DNA of 49,758 nucleotides from SVTX01 sp045542075 (GCA_045542075.1 JAZQKI010000025.1:1-49758); one strand, 5' to 3'. Shown: positions 6,464 to 15,706, counted from the stretch's first letter. Notes: generated by a model from the letters alone, not told the origin. Made by a program: numbers and translations.

Positions 6464-7897
6464 TTATGCTTTTTTCTTTCTTATCGATCTCAATATCTCT
6501 TTGCAGGCTAAAACTATGTCCCGTCCGTTGTAAACAAGGCATACAAGGAGAATTGCTATTGATACGAGCAAGCCCCACAGATCGTCACCCCACGCAGTCA
6601 TTATCACCGTGATAGCGACAAGCATTGCCGTGTTGAGAATAAGCTTTACGGGGTAAAGCTTGAACGGGATAAATCTCTTCATAGTAACAGCACGTATCAC
6701 AAACACGATAAAATAGCTTAACAGTGTTGCTATCGACGCGCCCATCGCTCCCCATCCGAGTCCCCAATCGGGTATCATAATAAGGTTGAGCCCGAGATTC
6801 AAGACGGCTCCCACAAGAGCTGTCCAGAATGACATTCCCGTTTTTTTGACTGTAAAATACGCGCTTCCCATAAACGTGTCCAGTGCGGTAAATACCGTCG
6901 CCGCCGAAAGAGTGGGAATAAATATCCACGCCGCCTCATATGACGAGGCAAAAAGTATTTTCGAGGAAAGCCCTGCCGTGACGGCAAGCCCGGCTCCTCC
7001 CATAAACATTATAGCTATATAATACTTGAACGCCTTGGAGTAGAAATTAGTTTTTTCCGTGAGATCCTCACCCTCAGAGACTGCCGAAAGCTTCCATGCG
7101 TCGTTGAAGATCGTGACAACGTAAGTCAGAAGCGTCGGTATCTTGTACGCGGCGGTATATAGACCGTTCTCCGCATCCGAGCGCATAGCCGAGACCATAT
7201 ATCTGTCCGACACACTTGTTATCCACCAGAATATCGTGGACGGTACAAGCGGCAAACAGAATTTGAGCATATCCCCCATAAGCGCGCCGCTTATTTTTTT
7301 GGAGTCAAAGGCTTTGTAGAGCCTTGCAAAGAAAAACAAAAATACGGTGGTCAGAGTATCCGCAAGTACAATTGATAGTACGTAACCCGTAATACCCATA
7401 TCAAATCCCGCAAGGAACAGAATGTTGAGCCCCACGGTAAGCGCCGTGTTGAGTATTCCCTGTCCCGCAAAAAGCTTTGTCCTGCCTATGGCGCAGATAT
7501 ACTGTGAGCATACTGAATGCACGTTTGAGGCAAGCACGTAGGCAATTATTAGCCAGACGTATGCGGAAAAATATTTGATAGTAAATAATAAGGGTGACAG
7601 GACGAGAAAGCCTGCGCCGCCTATAAGCATCAGTATTATGCCGTTGGTGAAAAAGCTTTCCTTGTCCTGATTTTTCTCCGCGGCACCCCTGAATATACCC
7701 TCGCTTACTCCAAGTCCCGCAAGCGGGATCAAGAGGTTGCAGAGGTTGGTAATAAGGTCAGCTGTGCTATACTCCGCGCTTGATAAGCACGAGGTATAAA
7801 AAGGAAGCATAAAGATGACTATAAGCTTGGATATAAATTTACCCACGGTAAATATCGCGGTGTTCTCAAACAGCCGTGTGTATTTATTTTTTGCCAT
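6464..7897 (-). CDS. polysaccharide flippase, MATE/Wzx (RfbX) type
   Basis: A 477-residue integral membrane protein with about 12-14 hydrophobic segments, of the MOP superfamily, which flips lipid-linked oligosaccharides across the membrane. The N-terminal NTAIFTVGKFISKLIVIFMLPFYT and the motif GLGVSEGIFR are typical of RfbX/PST-type exporters. The C-terminus ends in a basic stretch IRKKKA. The start at 7897 has a perfect AAAGGAGG. There are no glycosyltransferases nearby, so the substrate cannot be inferred. It differs from the SpoVB-like flippase at 30464-32038. Confidence 0.85.
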   Translation of the reverse strand: MAKNKYTRLFENTAIFTVGKFISKLIVIFMLPFYTSCLSSAEYSTADLITNLCNLLIPLAGLGVSEGIFRGAAEKNQDKESFFTNGIILMLIGGAGFLVLSPLLFTIKYFSAYVWLIIAYVLASNVHSVCSQYICAIGRTKLFAGQGILNTALTVGLNILFLAGFDMGITGYVLSIVLADTLTTVFLFFFARLYKAFDSKKISGALMGDMLKFCLPLVPSTIFWWITSVSDRYMVSAMRSDAENGLYTAAYKIPTLLTYVVTIFNDAWKLSAVSEGEDLTEKTNFYSKAFKYYIAIMFMGGAGLAVTAGLSSKILFASSYEAAWIFIPTLSAATVFTALDTFMGSAYFTVKKTGMSFWTALVGAVLNLGLNLIMIPDWGLGWGAMGASIATLLSYFIVFVIRAVTMKRFIPFKLYPVKLILNTAMLVAITVIMTAWGDDLWGLLVSIAILLVCLVYNGRDIVLACKEILRSIRKKKA

Positions 7898-7926
7898 TTT
7901 GTGCCTCCTTTCCAAATTATTATTAG

Positions 7927-7964
7927 ATATAGCCCTCCTAACGTGATTCATAGGAAGGCTATAT
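7927..7964. repeat. inverted repeat upstream of the flippase gene
   Basis: The arms ATATAGCCCTCCTA (7927-7940) and TAGGAAGGCTATAT (7951-7964) are complementary except for one position, with a 10-nt loop. It lies 30 nt before the flippase start and next to the palindromic element copy 2. It could be a terminator for yebC without a U-tract, or a leader hairpin. Confidence 0.5.
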
Positions 7965-7978
7965 TTCTACTGACTAAG

Positions 7979-8080
7979 AAAAATTTCGTAAGACAAGGCG
8001 AACCGGAAAAAGCAAGGCGAAGGCTTACTGCCGTAAGTCAAGCCGCTTTTGAGGATCAACGCAGTATTACGGACTTTTTA
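7979..8080. repeat. palindromic intergenic element, copy 2
   Basis: This element has the same architecture as 3448-3562. The apical hairpin is CTTAC-TGCC-GTAAG, the middle stem pairs 8008-8013 (AAAAGC) with 8045-8050 (GCTTTT), and outer arms around CGTAA/TTACG pair imperfectly. The conserved segments CAAGGCG-ACC, GGCTTACT, CGTAAGTC and GAGGA-CAACGC are shared with copy 1, while the stem sequences differ but remain paired. It ends 7 nt from the yebC stop codon. Confidence 0.65.
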
Positions 8081-8086
8081 GGAGTG

Positions 8087-8818
8087 TCAATCACAGTTCT
8101 CCCAGTTATGATATACTTCCATAACGTCATCATCTTCCTCGAGCTTTTCGATAAGAAGATTCATAAACTTGATATCGTCCTCGTTATCAAGAGTGACGCT
8201 CGTTGTGGGAACCTTGGTCTTTTCTGCGGACTCAAAGGTATATCCCGCATCCTTGAGGGACTCCGCAACGGCGTAAACGTCATCAGGCTCGGTATAGATC
8301 TCATAGATTCCGTCCTCGCCCGAGAAATCAGACGCGCCTGACTCAAGAGCAGTCTCCATAAGCTGATCCTCGTCAATCACGCCGTCCTCGTCCGCAATAA
8401 CGATTACACCCTTCTCCTCAAACATAAAGCTTACGCAGCCCGACTGTCCCATATTTCCGTGGTACTTGGAGAAATAAGAACGCACGTTGCCTGCGGTTCT
8501 GTTTCTGTTGTCGGTCGTAGCCTCAACTATAACCGCAACGCCGGCGGGACCGTAGCCCTCGTAAACTACCTCCTCGTAGTTTTCGCCAGTGCCGCCGAGA
8601 GCCTTCTTTATGGTTCTCTCAATGTTATCGTTAGGCACGTTGTTGGACTTTGCCTTTGCGATAAGGTCGCGGAGCTTCGCGTTGGAGTTGGGGTCTCCGC
8701 CGCCTTCCTTAACAGCAATAGTAATTTCCTTACCTATCTTTGTAAACACCTTCGCTCTCTGCGCGTCGGTCTTTTCCTTCTTATGCTTGATGTTAGCCCA
8801 TTTGCTATGTCCTGACAT
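8087..8818 (-). CDS. yebC: YebC/PmpR-family protein (TACO1-like)
   Basis: A 243-residue YebC-family protein, with the conserved N-terminus SGHSKWANIKHKK, the GGDPNSNAKLR and YEGYGPAGVAVIVE blocks, and an acidic C-terminus. Members are described as transcriptional regulators and, more recently, as factors that relieve ribosome stalling. I cannot tell which role applies. It lies 24 nt downstream of argS and is probably cotranscribed with it. RBS AGAGAGGA precedes the ATG. Confidence 0.93.
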   Translation of the reverse strand: MSGHSKWANIKHKKEKTDAQRAKVFTKIGKEITIAVKEGGGDPNSNAKLRDLIAKAKSNNVPNDNIERTIKKALGGTGENYEEVVYEGYGPAGVAVIVEATTDNRNRTAGNVRSYFSKYHGNMGQSGCVSFMFEEKGVIVIADEDGVIDEDQLMETALESGASDFSGEDGIYEIYTEPDDVYAVAESLKDAGYTFESAEKTKVPTTSVTLDNEDDIKFMNLLIEKLEEDDDVMEVYHNWENCD

Positions 8819-8842
8819 ATCTAAAATCCTCTCTGACTTAAA

Positions 8843-10576
8843 TTAAATTCTTTCTGTTTTCTTCATACACACGAGTGAGAACGCGCTTCCAAGAACGTTT
8901 TTGGTGGCTTCTGTGAGCAGTATTCTCGTTCCTCTTACATTTGCATCCTCTGCTCCAAGTATCTTACACTCGTGATAGAACTTGTTGTATGCGGTTGCAA
9001 CGTCAAGAATAAATCTTGTGATAACCGAAGGCTCGTAATCTCTGATCGCGATATTGACCTTCTCTTCAAACTGACAAAGCGTTTTGAGAAGCGCAGCTTC
9101 CTCGGGAGCAGTTATCTGAACGCAGTCGCATTTAACCTCGCTCGCCTTCTCGAGCACCGAGCAGGTGCGCGCGTATGTGTACTGAACGTAGGGACCCGTG
9201 TTGCCGTCAAAGCTCAAGGCTTCCTCAAGGTTGAAGTTTATATCCTTTATTCTGTTGTTGTAGAGATAGTAGAACACTATCGCGCCAACACCGACTGCCT
9301 CGGCTATGTCCTCTCTACCCTTGAGGTCGGGGTTCTTTTCCTCCATAATAGCGGTAACCTTCTCTATCGCAAGCGCGAAAAGGTCACGGAGAAGAACTAC
9401 GTTTCCTGTACGTGTCGCAAGCTTAGCACCGTTGAGGGATACCGTACCGTAGGGTACGTGAACAAGCTGATCGTACCAATCGTATCCCATAAGCTCAACA
9501 ACCTTGAACCACTGCTTGAAGTGGAGATTCTGCTGATTACTTGTGACGTATATAGCCTTATCAAAGTTGTATGTCTGCTTCCTGTAATATGCCGCCGCGA
9601 TATCACGTGTGGGATAGAGTGTCGAGCCGTCTCTCTTAAGTATAAGGCAAGGAGGCATTCCGTACTCATCAAGATCCACTATGGACGCGCCGTCGTCTAT
9701 CTTCATAAGCCCCATATCGCGAAGCTTTTGAACCTGCGCGGGCATCTTGTCAGTATAGAAGCTCTCGCCCTTGTAGCTGTCAAACTCAATGTCAAGCTGC
9801 TTATATGTCTTGCTGTATTCCTCAAGGCTGATCTGAACAAACCATTTCCAGAGCGCAATGTTCTCGGGATCGCCCTCCTCCATCTTGCGGAACTCGTCTC
9901 TTGCCTGCTGAGCCAAGTCATCGCGCGCGGGAATTCCGTTTTCCTCGTCGCCCTTAATGGTGTTGTTGATGCGGACGTAAAGCTCAACGAGCTTGTCAAT
10001 TCCACCCTCCTCTATCTGCTGCTTGTCGCCCCAAAGTCTGTAAGCAACTATCAGCTTGCCGAACTGAGTTCCCCAGTCACCGAGATAGTTTATACCGATA
10101 CAGTTATATCCCGCAAACTCATGAAGCTTTTTGAGCGAGTGTCCAATAACCGTTGTGCCGAGGTGTCCTATATGGAAGGGCTTTGCTACGTTTGGCGAGG
10201 AATAGTCAAGCACTACCGTCTTGCCGCAGCCAAAGGTAGGTCTGCCGTAATTTTCTTTCTGTTCAAGTATTTCGGCAAGGACCTTCTCTCCAAGATACTC
10301 GTCCGAAATTTTAATATTGAGGTATCCGTTTACCGCCTCGGCGCTCTTTATACAATCAAGCTTCAGGGACTCGGCGATCTGCGCCGCTATCTGCACGGGC
10401 GAGCGGCGGAGAGCCTTTGAAAGCTTGAAGCAAGGAAACGCAAGGTCTCCCATACTCGAGTCGGGGGGATATTCGAGCATACCTATAATATCCGTAGCGC
10501 TTATCTCCGCTGCGGGATTTATCTGCAATACGCTCTCGTATATTTTCTCCGCTATCGCGGATTTGATCTTAAGCAT
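8843..10576 (-). CDS. argS: arginyl-tRNA synthetase
   Basis: A 577-residue class I aminoacyl-tRNA synthetase that charges tRNA-Arg. The N-terminal tRNA-binding domain spans about residues 1-110. The HIGH motif is at 135-138 in SPNVAKPFHIGHLG. As is common in ArgRS, the KMSKS motif is not canonical; KLATRTGNVV lies in its place. The DALR-type anticodon domain follows from about residue 460. The start is ATG at 10576 with GAAAGGCAG upstream. It has its own promoter and lies directly after argR, which is separated by an AT-rich gap. Confidence 0.95.
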   Translation of the reverse strand: MLKIKSAIAEKIYESVLQINPAAEISATDIIGMLEYPPDSSMGDLAFPCFKLSKALRRSPVQIAAQIAESLKLDCIKSAEAVNGYLNIKISDEYLGEKVLAEILEQKENYGRPTFGCGKTVVLDYSSPNVAKPFHIGHLGTTVIGHSLKKLHEFAGYNCIGINYLGDWGTQFGKLIVAYRLWGDKQQIEEGGIDKLVELYVRINNTIKGDEENGIPARDDLAQQARDEFRKMEEGDPENIALWKWFVQISLEEYSKTYKQLDIEFDSYKGESFYTDKMPAQVQKLRDMGLMKIDDGASIVDLDEYGMPPCLILKRDGSTLYPTRDIAAAYYRKQTYNFDKAIYVTSNQQNLHFKQWFKVVELMGYDWYDQLVHVPYGTVSLNGAKLATRTGNVVLLRDLFALAIEKVTAIMEEKNPDLKGREDIAEAVGVGAIVFYYLYNNRIKDINFNLEEALSFDGNTGPYVQYTYARTCSVLEKASEVKCDCVQITAPEEAALLKTLCQFEEKVNIAIRDYEPSVITRFILDVATAYNKFYHECKILGAEDANVRGTRILLTEATKNVLGSAFSLVCMKKTERI

Positions 10577-10614
10577 TTTTTCTACTGCCTTTCTGTAAAA
10601 TTCACAACTTTATG

Positions 10615-10643
10615 ATTATATCACATATACCTTCAGAATTCAA
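10615..10643 (-). promoter_or_regulatory. sigma-A promoter of argS-yebC
   Basis: TTGAAT (10638-10643) and TATAAT (10615-10620) on the minus strand with a 17-base spacer, about 30 nt before the argS start. I saw no clear T-box leader and no convincing ARG box. Confidence 0.7.
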
Positions 10644-10694
10644 TACACTTTGGATAATTTTTCAAAAAAATGATGCGCTATATGTAATTATATA

Positions 10695-11150
10695 TTATGC
10701 GCGCGCGAGGAGATCCTTCATTCTGCTGCCAATATCGTAAGCTGCCTCTGTGTCGGTTGCGACTACGATTATTGTGTCATCGCCCGATACACATCCAAGC
10801 AGACGGGGCTCTGAAAAACCATCTATTGCTACCGCGACAGCGCTGGACATTCCGGGAATAGTCTTTATAACTATGATGTTCTGCGCAAAGTTTACCGACT
10901 GAACCGAGTCTACAAGCGCATTTGCAAAGGGCGCTGCGCTGGGTTTTGGCTGCGTGTGTGCCGCTGTGTATTTATACGTTCCTCGCTTTGTTGTCACCTT
11001 TACTATGTTCAGCTCTCTTATATCTCTTGACACAGTTGCCTGAGTGACGTCAAAGCCCTCTGCCCTGAGATAGTCGATAAGCTCGTCCTGTGTTTCTATC
11101 TCGTGCTTTGAAATAAGCTCGTAAATTTTTATATGTCTGTTCTTTTTCAC
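10695..11150 (-). CDS. argR: arginine repressor ArgR/AhrC
   Basis: A 151-residue ArgR: an N-terminal winged helix (about residues 1-70, with EIETQDELIDYL and TQATVSRDIRELN) and a C-terminal arginine-binding hexamerisation domain containing LGCVSGDDTIIVV. It represses arginine biosynthesis and may activate catabolism. The start is a GTG at 11150 with AGAGG upstream, 11 nt after the nadK stop, so it is the last gene of the nusB operon. In many Firmicutes recN follows argR; here it does not. Confidence 0.95.
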   Translation of the reverse strand: MKKNRHIKIYELISKHEIETQDELIDYLRAEGFDVTQATVSRDIRELNIVKVTTKRGTYKYTAAHTQPKPSAAPFANALVDSVQSVNFAQNIIVIKTIPGMSSAVAVAIDGFSEPRLLGCVSGDDTIIVVATDTEAAYDIGSRMKDLLARA

Positions 11151-11161
11151 GGCAAAACCTC

Positions 11162-12043
11162 TTATTTTTCGTTCATTTTCTGGCGGAGCTTCATATAAAA
11201 TCCGCTCTTGTTAAGTCTGATAAAGCGAGTTGTCAGGGGGGATCTCGTTATTCTAACGGACTCTCCTCTGAAAAGCTCAAAATTAGCGCGTCCGTCGACT
11301 GTAAGATAAAGCATCTTTTCTCTCTGACATACGTTCTTTATTGACAGCACCGCGCTGTCGGGGAAAATCAAAGGACGAGCCGAGAGCGAATGTGGACATA
11401 TAGGTGTGACGCACAGACAGAAAAGTCTGGGGTCGACCACCGCTCCGCCTGCCGACATAGAATAAGCTGTCGAGCCCGTAGGTGTGGCAATTATCATACC
11501 GTCGGAACGGTAAGACGAGATAAGTACTCCGCCCTCGTAAAGCTCAAGGTCAACAACTCTTGATATAGAGCCGTTTGACAGCACGGCGTCATTGAGCGCA
11601 TAGTTGCTTGAACGCACACGTCCGTCGCCCGTGATTATTTCTACGGATATCATGGATCTTTCCTCTATGTCGTAATCACCGTTCACAACACGCTCAAGCT
11701 TGTCTATTTCAGATGTCTCAAGCTCTGCCATATATCCGAGCCTTCCGAGATTGATACCTATTACGGGTATCTCAAGCTGTGCTACGCGGCGCGCGGACTC
11801 AAGCAGAGTTCCATCTCCTCCAAGCACTATGACCGCCTCACAAGAGCGGTAAACCTTGTCGTTTGATACGTAGGTTATCTTTACCTCCGAGTCCAGCTTT
11901 TCTATTTTGTCCTTGTTATAATAGGACGTTATAACCTCACAGCCAAGGCTCGTAAGCTTTCTTGCTACCTCTATAGCCTTCCACGCCTTTTCATATATAT
12001 TGAAATTGGTTATCAGCGCTGCTTTTTGTATTTTCTTAGGCAT
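11162..12043 (-). CDS. nadK: NAD kinase
   Basis: A 293-residue NAD kinase, which phosphorylates NAD to NADP in the cytoplasm. The GGDGT motif at residues 75-79 and the downstream TGSTAYSMSAGG glycine-rich block that forms the NAD site are clear. ALNDAVLS corresponds to the usual ALNE-V motif, with Asp instead of Glu. RBS GAGGA precedes the ATG, which lies 7 nt after tlyA. Part of the nusB-argR operon. Confidence 0.95.
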   Translation of the reverse strand: MPKKIQKAALITNFNIYEKAWKAIEVARKLTSLGCEVITSYYNKDKIEKLDSEVKITYVSNDKVYRSCEAVIVLGGDGTLLESARRVAQLEIPVIGINLGRLGYMAELETSEIDKLERVVNGDYDIEERSMISVEIITGDGRVRSSNYALNDAVLSNGSISRVVDLELYEGGVLISSYRSDGMIIATPTGSTAYSMSAGGAVVDPRLFCLCVTPICPHSLSARPLIFPDSAVLSIKNVCQREKMLYLTVDGRANFELFRGESVRITRSPLTTRFIRLNKSGFYMKLRQKMNEK

Positions 12044-12050
12044 AATATCC

Positions 12051-12836
12051 TCATTCCCGGCAAAGCCGATTTATTCTTTTTATGTTTTCCTGAGATACCC
12101 CACACGCTTTGTTTGTTTTTACAAAGTACGCAAGATACTCAATATTTCCGTCGCCTCCTGTGATAGGAGATCTGATTACGTCTATAAGCTCAAGTCCAAG
12201 CTGACCTGCGCATTCCGCAACGCGTATCAGGGAGTATTCCCTGTCGGAGGCCTTCTTTACTATTCCGTTTTTTCCTATCGCCTGTCTGCCTGCTTCAAAT
12301 TGCGGCTTGATCAGACTTATAAGCGCCCCGCCGCCGCATATAAGCTGTGACAGAGCGGGAATTATTAGTGTCTGGGATATAAACGACACGTCCATTACCC
12401 CAAGATCGAACATTCCAAATTCAGATACGTTCAGATTTCGCGCATTGTATCCCTCAACGGATTTTACACGAGGGTCATCAAGCAAGCTTTTATGAAGCTG
12501 TCCTCTGCCAGAGTCCACCGCAACAACGCTCTGCGCTCCGCGCATAAGAAGGCATTGGGTAAATCCGCCCGTGGATGCACCGACGTCGATACATCTTTTG
12601 TCGCGCACGTCAAACGAAAACCGACTTATCGCCGCATCAAGCTTAAGCCCGCCCCTGCCAACAAAATCATTGTCCTTTTGTATTTCGACTCTATGCTCCG
12701 CACCCTCGTCAATCTCCTCGGATGACTTCAGAACAGTTCTTCCATCAACCGACACAAGTCCTGCATCGATCAGTCGCGACGCTTTGTTTCTGCTCTCGCA
12801 AAAGCCTTTTTGTGAAAGATATAAATCAATTCTCAT
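12051..12836 (-). CDS. tlyA: TlyA-family rRNA 2'-O-methyltransferase
   Basis: A 261-residue protein with an N-terminal S4 RNA-binding domain (residues 1-60, RIDLYLSQKG...SR-KASRLI-AG) and an FtsJ-type SAM methyltransferase domain with CIDVGASTGGFT. TlyA enzymes 2'-O-methylate rRNA; related proteins have been called hemolysins, which is a misnomer. The catalytic K-D-K type residues lie in GVMDVSFISQ and SLIKPQFE. The start codon overlaps the upstream stop as TAATG. The same position, between ispA and argR, is seen in B. subtilis (yqxC). Confidence 0.93.
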   Translation of the reverse strand: MRIDLYLSQKGFCESRNKASRLIDAGLVSVDGRTVLKSSEEIDEGAEHRVEIQKDNDFVGRGGLKLDAAISRFSFDVRDKRCIDVGASTGGFTQCLLMRGAQSVVAVDSGRGQLHKSLLDDPRVKSVEGYNARNLNVSEFGMFDLGVMDVSFISQTLIIPALSQLICGGGALISLIKPQFEAGRQAIGKNGIVKKASDREYSLIRVAECAGQLGLELIDVIRSPITGGDGNIEYLAYFVKTNKACGVSQENIKRINRLCRE

Positions 12837-13303
12837 TACGTCAAGCTAAACCAACCGGTAAAGTACAGTCCTATCGGTATTACAAGGCCCAAAAGCGCGC
12901 CCATAATCACCTGGAAAGGGGTATGTCCCACAAATTCCATGAACGCCTCCTCAGGCTTATCGCTCTCAAGATCCTTGAGTATTTTATTAAGCACCACCGC
13001 GTGCTTGCCTACCTCCTGTCTTACTCCAAGCGCATCACGGATAACTATCATAGACAACAGTCCCGCCATACCAAACTGGAAAGAGTTAAGACCGTAATAT
13101 ATTGCCGTAGCGCTTACCATCGAGCAGACAGCAGCCGAGTGAGACGAAGGCATGCCGCCCGTTCCGAACAAGAACTCTGTAATTGTGAACTTCTTTTTCT
13201 TGAAAATTCCCGTGCATCCCTTGAGTATTTGCGCGACTATCCAGCTGACCGCCGCAGAAATAATCACGTAGTTAGTAAAAAAATCCTTTATTGCGTCTAA
13301 CAT
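12836..13303 (-). CDS. divergent PAP2 family protein (DUF212, YuiD-like)
   Basis: A 155-residue membrane protein with about four hydrophobic segments. The motif GGMPSSHSAAVCSM is the hallmark of the divergent PAP2/DUF212 family, which resembles acid phosphatases and haloperoxidases. The function is not settled; a lipid-phosphate or polyprenyl-phosphate phosphatase role is plausible, given that ispA lies upstream, but unproven. RBS AAAGGGA. It occupies the place where dxs is found in many Firmicutes. Confidence 0.85.
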   Translation of the reverse strand: MLDAIKDFFTNYVIISAAVSWIVAQILKGCTGIFKKKKFTITEFLFGTGGMPSSHSAAVCSMVSATAIYYGLNSFQFGMAGLLSMIVIRDALGVRQEVGKHAVVLNKILKDLESDKPEEAFMEFVGHTPFQVIMGALLGLVIPIGLYFTGWFSLT

Positions 13304-13326
13304 CTTATTTTCCCTTTGCTGTTATT

Positions 13327-14220
13327 TTATTTGTCTCTTGCGCACAAGTATTTTGCTAATTCGATCAATCTGTCGCTGTTTTCATACTTCTGTATTCCGC
13401 TTATTGCAGACTGTGTACACTGCTCTGCGTATGCAAGCGCCTGCTCTACGGTAAAGAAGCTCATAAATGTGGTCTTATTCTGCTGCGCATCCGATCCTAT
13501 GGGCTTGCCGAGTGTCTCAGAGCTTGAGGTCACGTCAAGCACATCGTCTATTATCTGGAAGGCAAGACCTATCTGAGTTGCAAACTCCGCAACATCCTGC
13601 ATTCTTGGATCATCGGGAGTAACACCCGCCGCCAGAGCGCCCAGCTGGGCAGACGCACAGATAAGCGCGCCCGTCTTACCGACGTGAAGCTCAATAAGCT
13701 GCTCAACTGTGAGCGGATGCTGCTCGCCGTACAGATCTATTGCCTGACCCCGTACCATTCCGCGACTTCCCGCAGCAGCGGACAGGACAGATACCGCCGC
13801 AGCGGCGCAGTCTCCCGAAACATACGGATTCATCGCGCATTCAAGAAACGCATCCGTCAGAAGCCCGTCGCCTGCGAGAATCGCCATAGCCTCGCCGTAG
13901 ACCTTGTGGGTAGTTGGCTTACCGCGGCGAAAATCATCGTTATCCATACACGGAAGGTCGTCGTGTATCAGCGAGTAGTTATGTACCATCTCTACCGCTA
14001 CGGCAAACTGCAACGCCGCCTCGACACTTCCGCCAAGCATTTTGCAGGTCTCTATACATATACATGGGCGTATCCGCTTGCCTCCGCGGAGCAGACTGTA
14101 CCTTACCGACTGTTCAAGTCCTCCGATAATCTCGCTCTCGTCCGAGTATTTTGAGTCAAGAACCGACTCGATAAACGCCGCGTTCTCCTCAATTATTTTT
14201 TTTGCGTAAATGTGCTCCAT
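13327..14220 (-). CDS. ispA: polyprenyl diphosphate synthase (farnesyl/geranyl type)
   Basis: A 297-residue all-alpha prenyltransferase that condenses IPP with allylic diphosphates. The first aspartate-rich motif is HDDLPCMDND and the second is QIIDDVLDV. The residues before the first motif (VHNYSLI) point to a short-chain product such as FPP. I chose the start at 14220 (MEHIYAK), preceded by TAGGAGA. It lies 11 nt after xseB in the nusB operon. Confidence 0.95.
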   Translation of the reverse strand: MEHIYAKKIIEENAAFIESVLDSKYSDESEIIGGLEQSVRYSLLRGGKRIRPCICIETCKMLGGSVEAALQFAVAVEMVHNYSLIHDDLPCMDNDDFRRGKPTTHKVYGEAMAILAGDGLLTDAFLECAMNPYVSGDCAAAAVSVLSAAAGSRGMVRGQAIDLYGEQHPLTVEQLIELHVGKTGALICASAQLGALAAGVTPDDPRMQDVAEFATQIGLAFQIIDDVLDVTSSSETLGKPIGSDAQQNKTTFMSFFTVEQALAYAEQCTQSAISGIQKYENSDRLIELAKYLCARDK

Positions 14221-14231
14221 AAATTCTCCTA

Positions 14232-14471
14232 TCAAGCGAGGTCTTCTTCCGAGATGGGGGTTTCAACTATCTCTCCGTCACCCGTTCTCTGAAGTATTTT
14301 TATCTTACGTTCTGCCGCCTCAAGCTCAAGCGTACATTTTCCCGCGAGCTTGACGCCCTCCTCGTATAGCTTTATAGATTTTTCAAGTGTGAGGCCCTCG
14401 TCCTCGAATTCCTCAACTATCTGTTCAAGGCGCGAAAGATTTTCCTCAAAGGTTTTCTTCTTTTCTGCCAT
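14232..14471 (-). CDS. xseB: exodeoxyribonuclease VII small subunit
   Basis: A 79-residue XseB: KTFEENLSRLEQIVEEFEDEGLTLEKSIKLYEEGVKL is the conserved coiled helical region. It binds several-fold to XseA to form ExoVII, which degrades single-stranded DNA. The ATG at 14471 lies 4 nt after the xseA stop, and its GGAG ribosome binding site is inside the end of xseA, so the two are translationally coupled. A longer in-frame extension overlaps xseA and is not real. Confidence 0.95.
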   Translation of the reverse strand: MAEKKKTFEENLSRLEQIVEEFEDEGLTLEKSIKLYEEGVKLAGKCTLELEAAERKIKILQRTGDGEIVETPISEEDLA

Positions 14472-14475
14472 TGTT

Positions 14476-15687
14476 TCATTCTCCTTTTTTTGTTTTTTCG
14501 ACTCTTGCGGATACCTCGCCGTCAGCAAATGCCACAGTGATACCGTCACCCGCAGAGAGCTTCTCCGCTCTCGTGACGACTCCACCGTCCTTTTGCACCA
14601 CCGCATATCCCCGTGACATAAGGGAAAGCGGATTTGATGCGTCAAGACGGGCTATCAACAGATCCAGCTTGTTTTTCGACCTTGCAAAAGCTCCCTGACT
14701 CAAGCTCTCAAGCCTTTCGCTGAGTCTGGCAACATGCATCATTCTCTGATTGAGCACATGCTCGGGGGATCTTACCTCTATCTTCTTTTCAAGAAGTGAG
14801 GCTTGTGTTTTGAGAGATGTCAGCTTTCGTGAAATTTTCACGTCGCAAAGTCCGCGAAGCTGCTTGACACGCTGTAATACCCCAAGCATATCGGGAAATG
14901 CGATCTCTGCCGCCGCACTTGGTGTTGGCGCTCGCAGATCAGCTACAAAATCACAGATGGTAAAATCCGTCTCATGTCCTACCGCCGATATGACGGGTAT
15001 GCGCGAGTCATATATTATTCTTGCCAGATTTTCGTCGTTAAACGCCCACAGATCCTCAATAGAACCGCCGCCGCGACCAATTATTATAATATCCACGGGG
15101 CTTTTTTCGTTGAAATATTTAATGCCTCCGCAAAGGCTCCTTGCGGCAGTATCTCCCTGCACCTGAGCAGGATAGATGACTATCTCCGCGCCCGGACACC
15201 GTCTGCCCGAGACGTTTAGAATATCATGTATAGCCGCTCCCGAGGCGGATGTGATAACTCCCACCCTTTTGGGCATATGCGGTATTGGTTTTTTGTGCGA
15301 TTGATCAAAAAGCCCCTCGGCGCCAAGTCTCACCTTGAGCTGTTCAAACGCTCGCGCGAGCGCGCCTATCCCGTCGGGTTGCATATCGTCGGCGTATATC
15401 TGATATTCTCCACGAGGGGCGTAGCTTGATATTTTGCCGTGAAGCAACACCTTCATGCCGTCCTCGGGCACAAATCTAAGCTTTTGCGCGCTGCCTCGGA
15501 ACATCACGCACTTGATTATGCTTCCTTCGTCCTTGAGAGAAAAATAGAGATGCCCCGTTGCGTAATGGCTCTTGAAATTTGATATTTCACCCATTACCCA
15601 GATATTGCTTATAACGTCGGAGGACTCAAGGAGCATTTTTATATATTCATTTACCTGGGATACGCTGAAAGCGCTGCGTCCGCTCAT
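14476..15687 (-). CDS. xseA: exodeoxyribonuclease VII large subunit
   Basis: A 403-residue XseA. The N-terminal OB-fold spans about residues 1-105 (VNEYIKMLLESSDVISNIWVMGEISN), followed by the catalytic Exonuc_VII_L domain with GVITSASGAAIHDI, IIIGRGGGSIEDLWAFNDE and SAVGHETDFTICDFVADLRAPTPS, all hallmark motifs. It is a little shorter than typical 440-450-residue forms, probably in the C-terminal helical region. RBS AAAGGAGG lies before the ATG at 15687. Confidence 0.96.
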   Translation of the reverse strand: MSGRSAFSVSQVNEYIKMLLESSDVISNIWVMGEISNFKSHYATGHLYFSLKDEGSIIKCVMFRGSAQKLRFVPEDGMKVLLHGKISSYAPRGEYQIYADDMQPDGIGALARAFEQLKVRLGAEGLFDQSHKKPIPHMPKRVGVITSASGAAIHDILNVSGRRCPGAEIVIYPAQVQGDTAARSLCGGIKYFNEKSPVDIIIIGRGGGSIEDLWAFNDENLARIIYDSRIPVISAVGHETDFTICDFVADLRAPTPSAAAEIAFPDMLGVLQRVKQLRGLCDVKISRKLTSLKTQASLLEKKIEVRSPEHVLNQRMMHVARLSERLESLSQGAFARSKNKLDLLIARLDASNPLSLMSRGYAVVQKDGGVVTRAEKLSAGDGITVAFADGEVSARVEKTKKGE

Positions 15688-15706
15688 ATGAGCCTCCTTT
15701 CACAGT

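Noticed and set aside
8972..10420. 482-codon antisense open frame opposite argS
   Set aside because: Same effect of codon bias in a clear argS gene; no RBS or domain.
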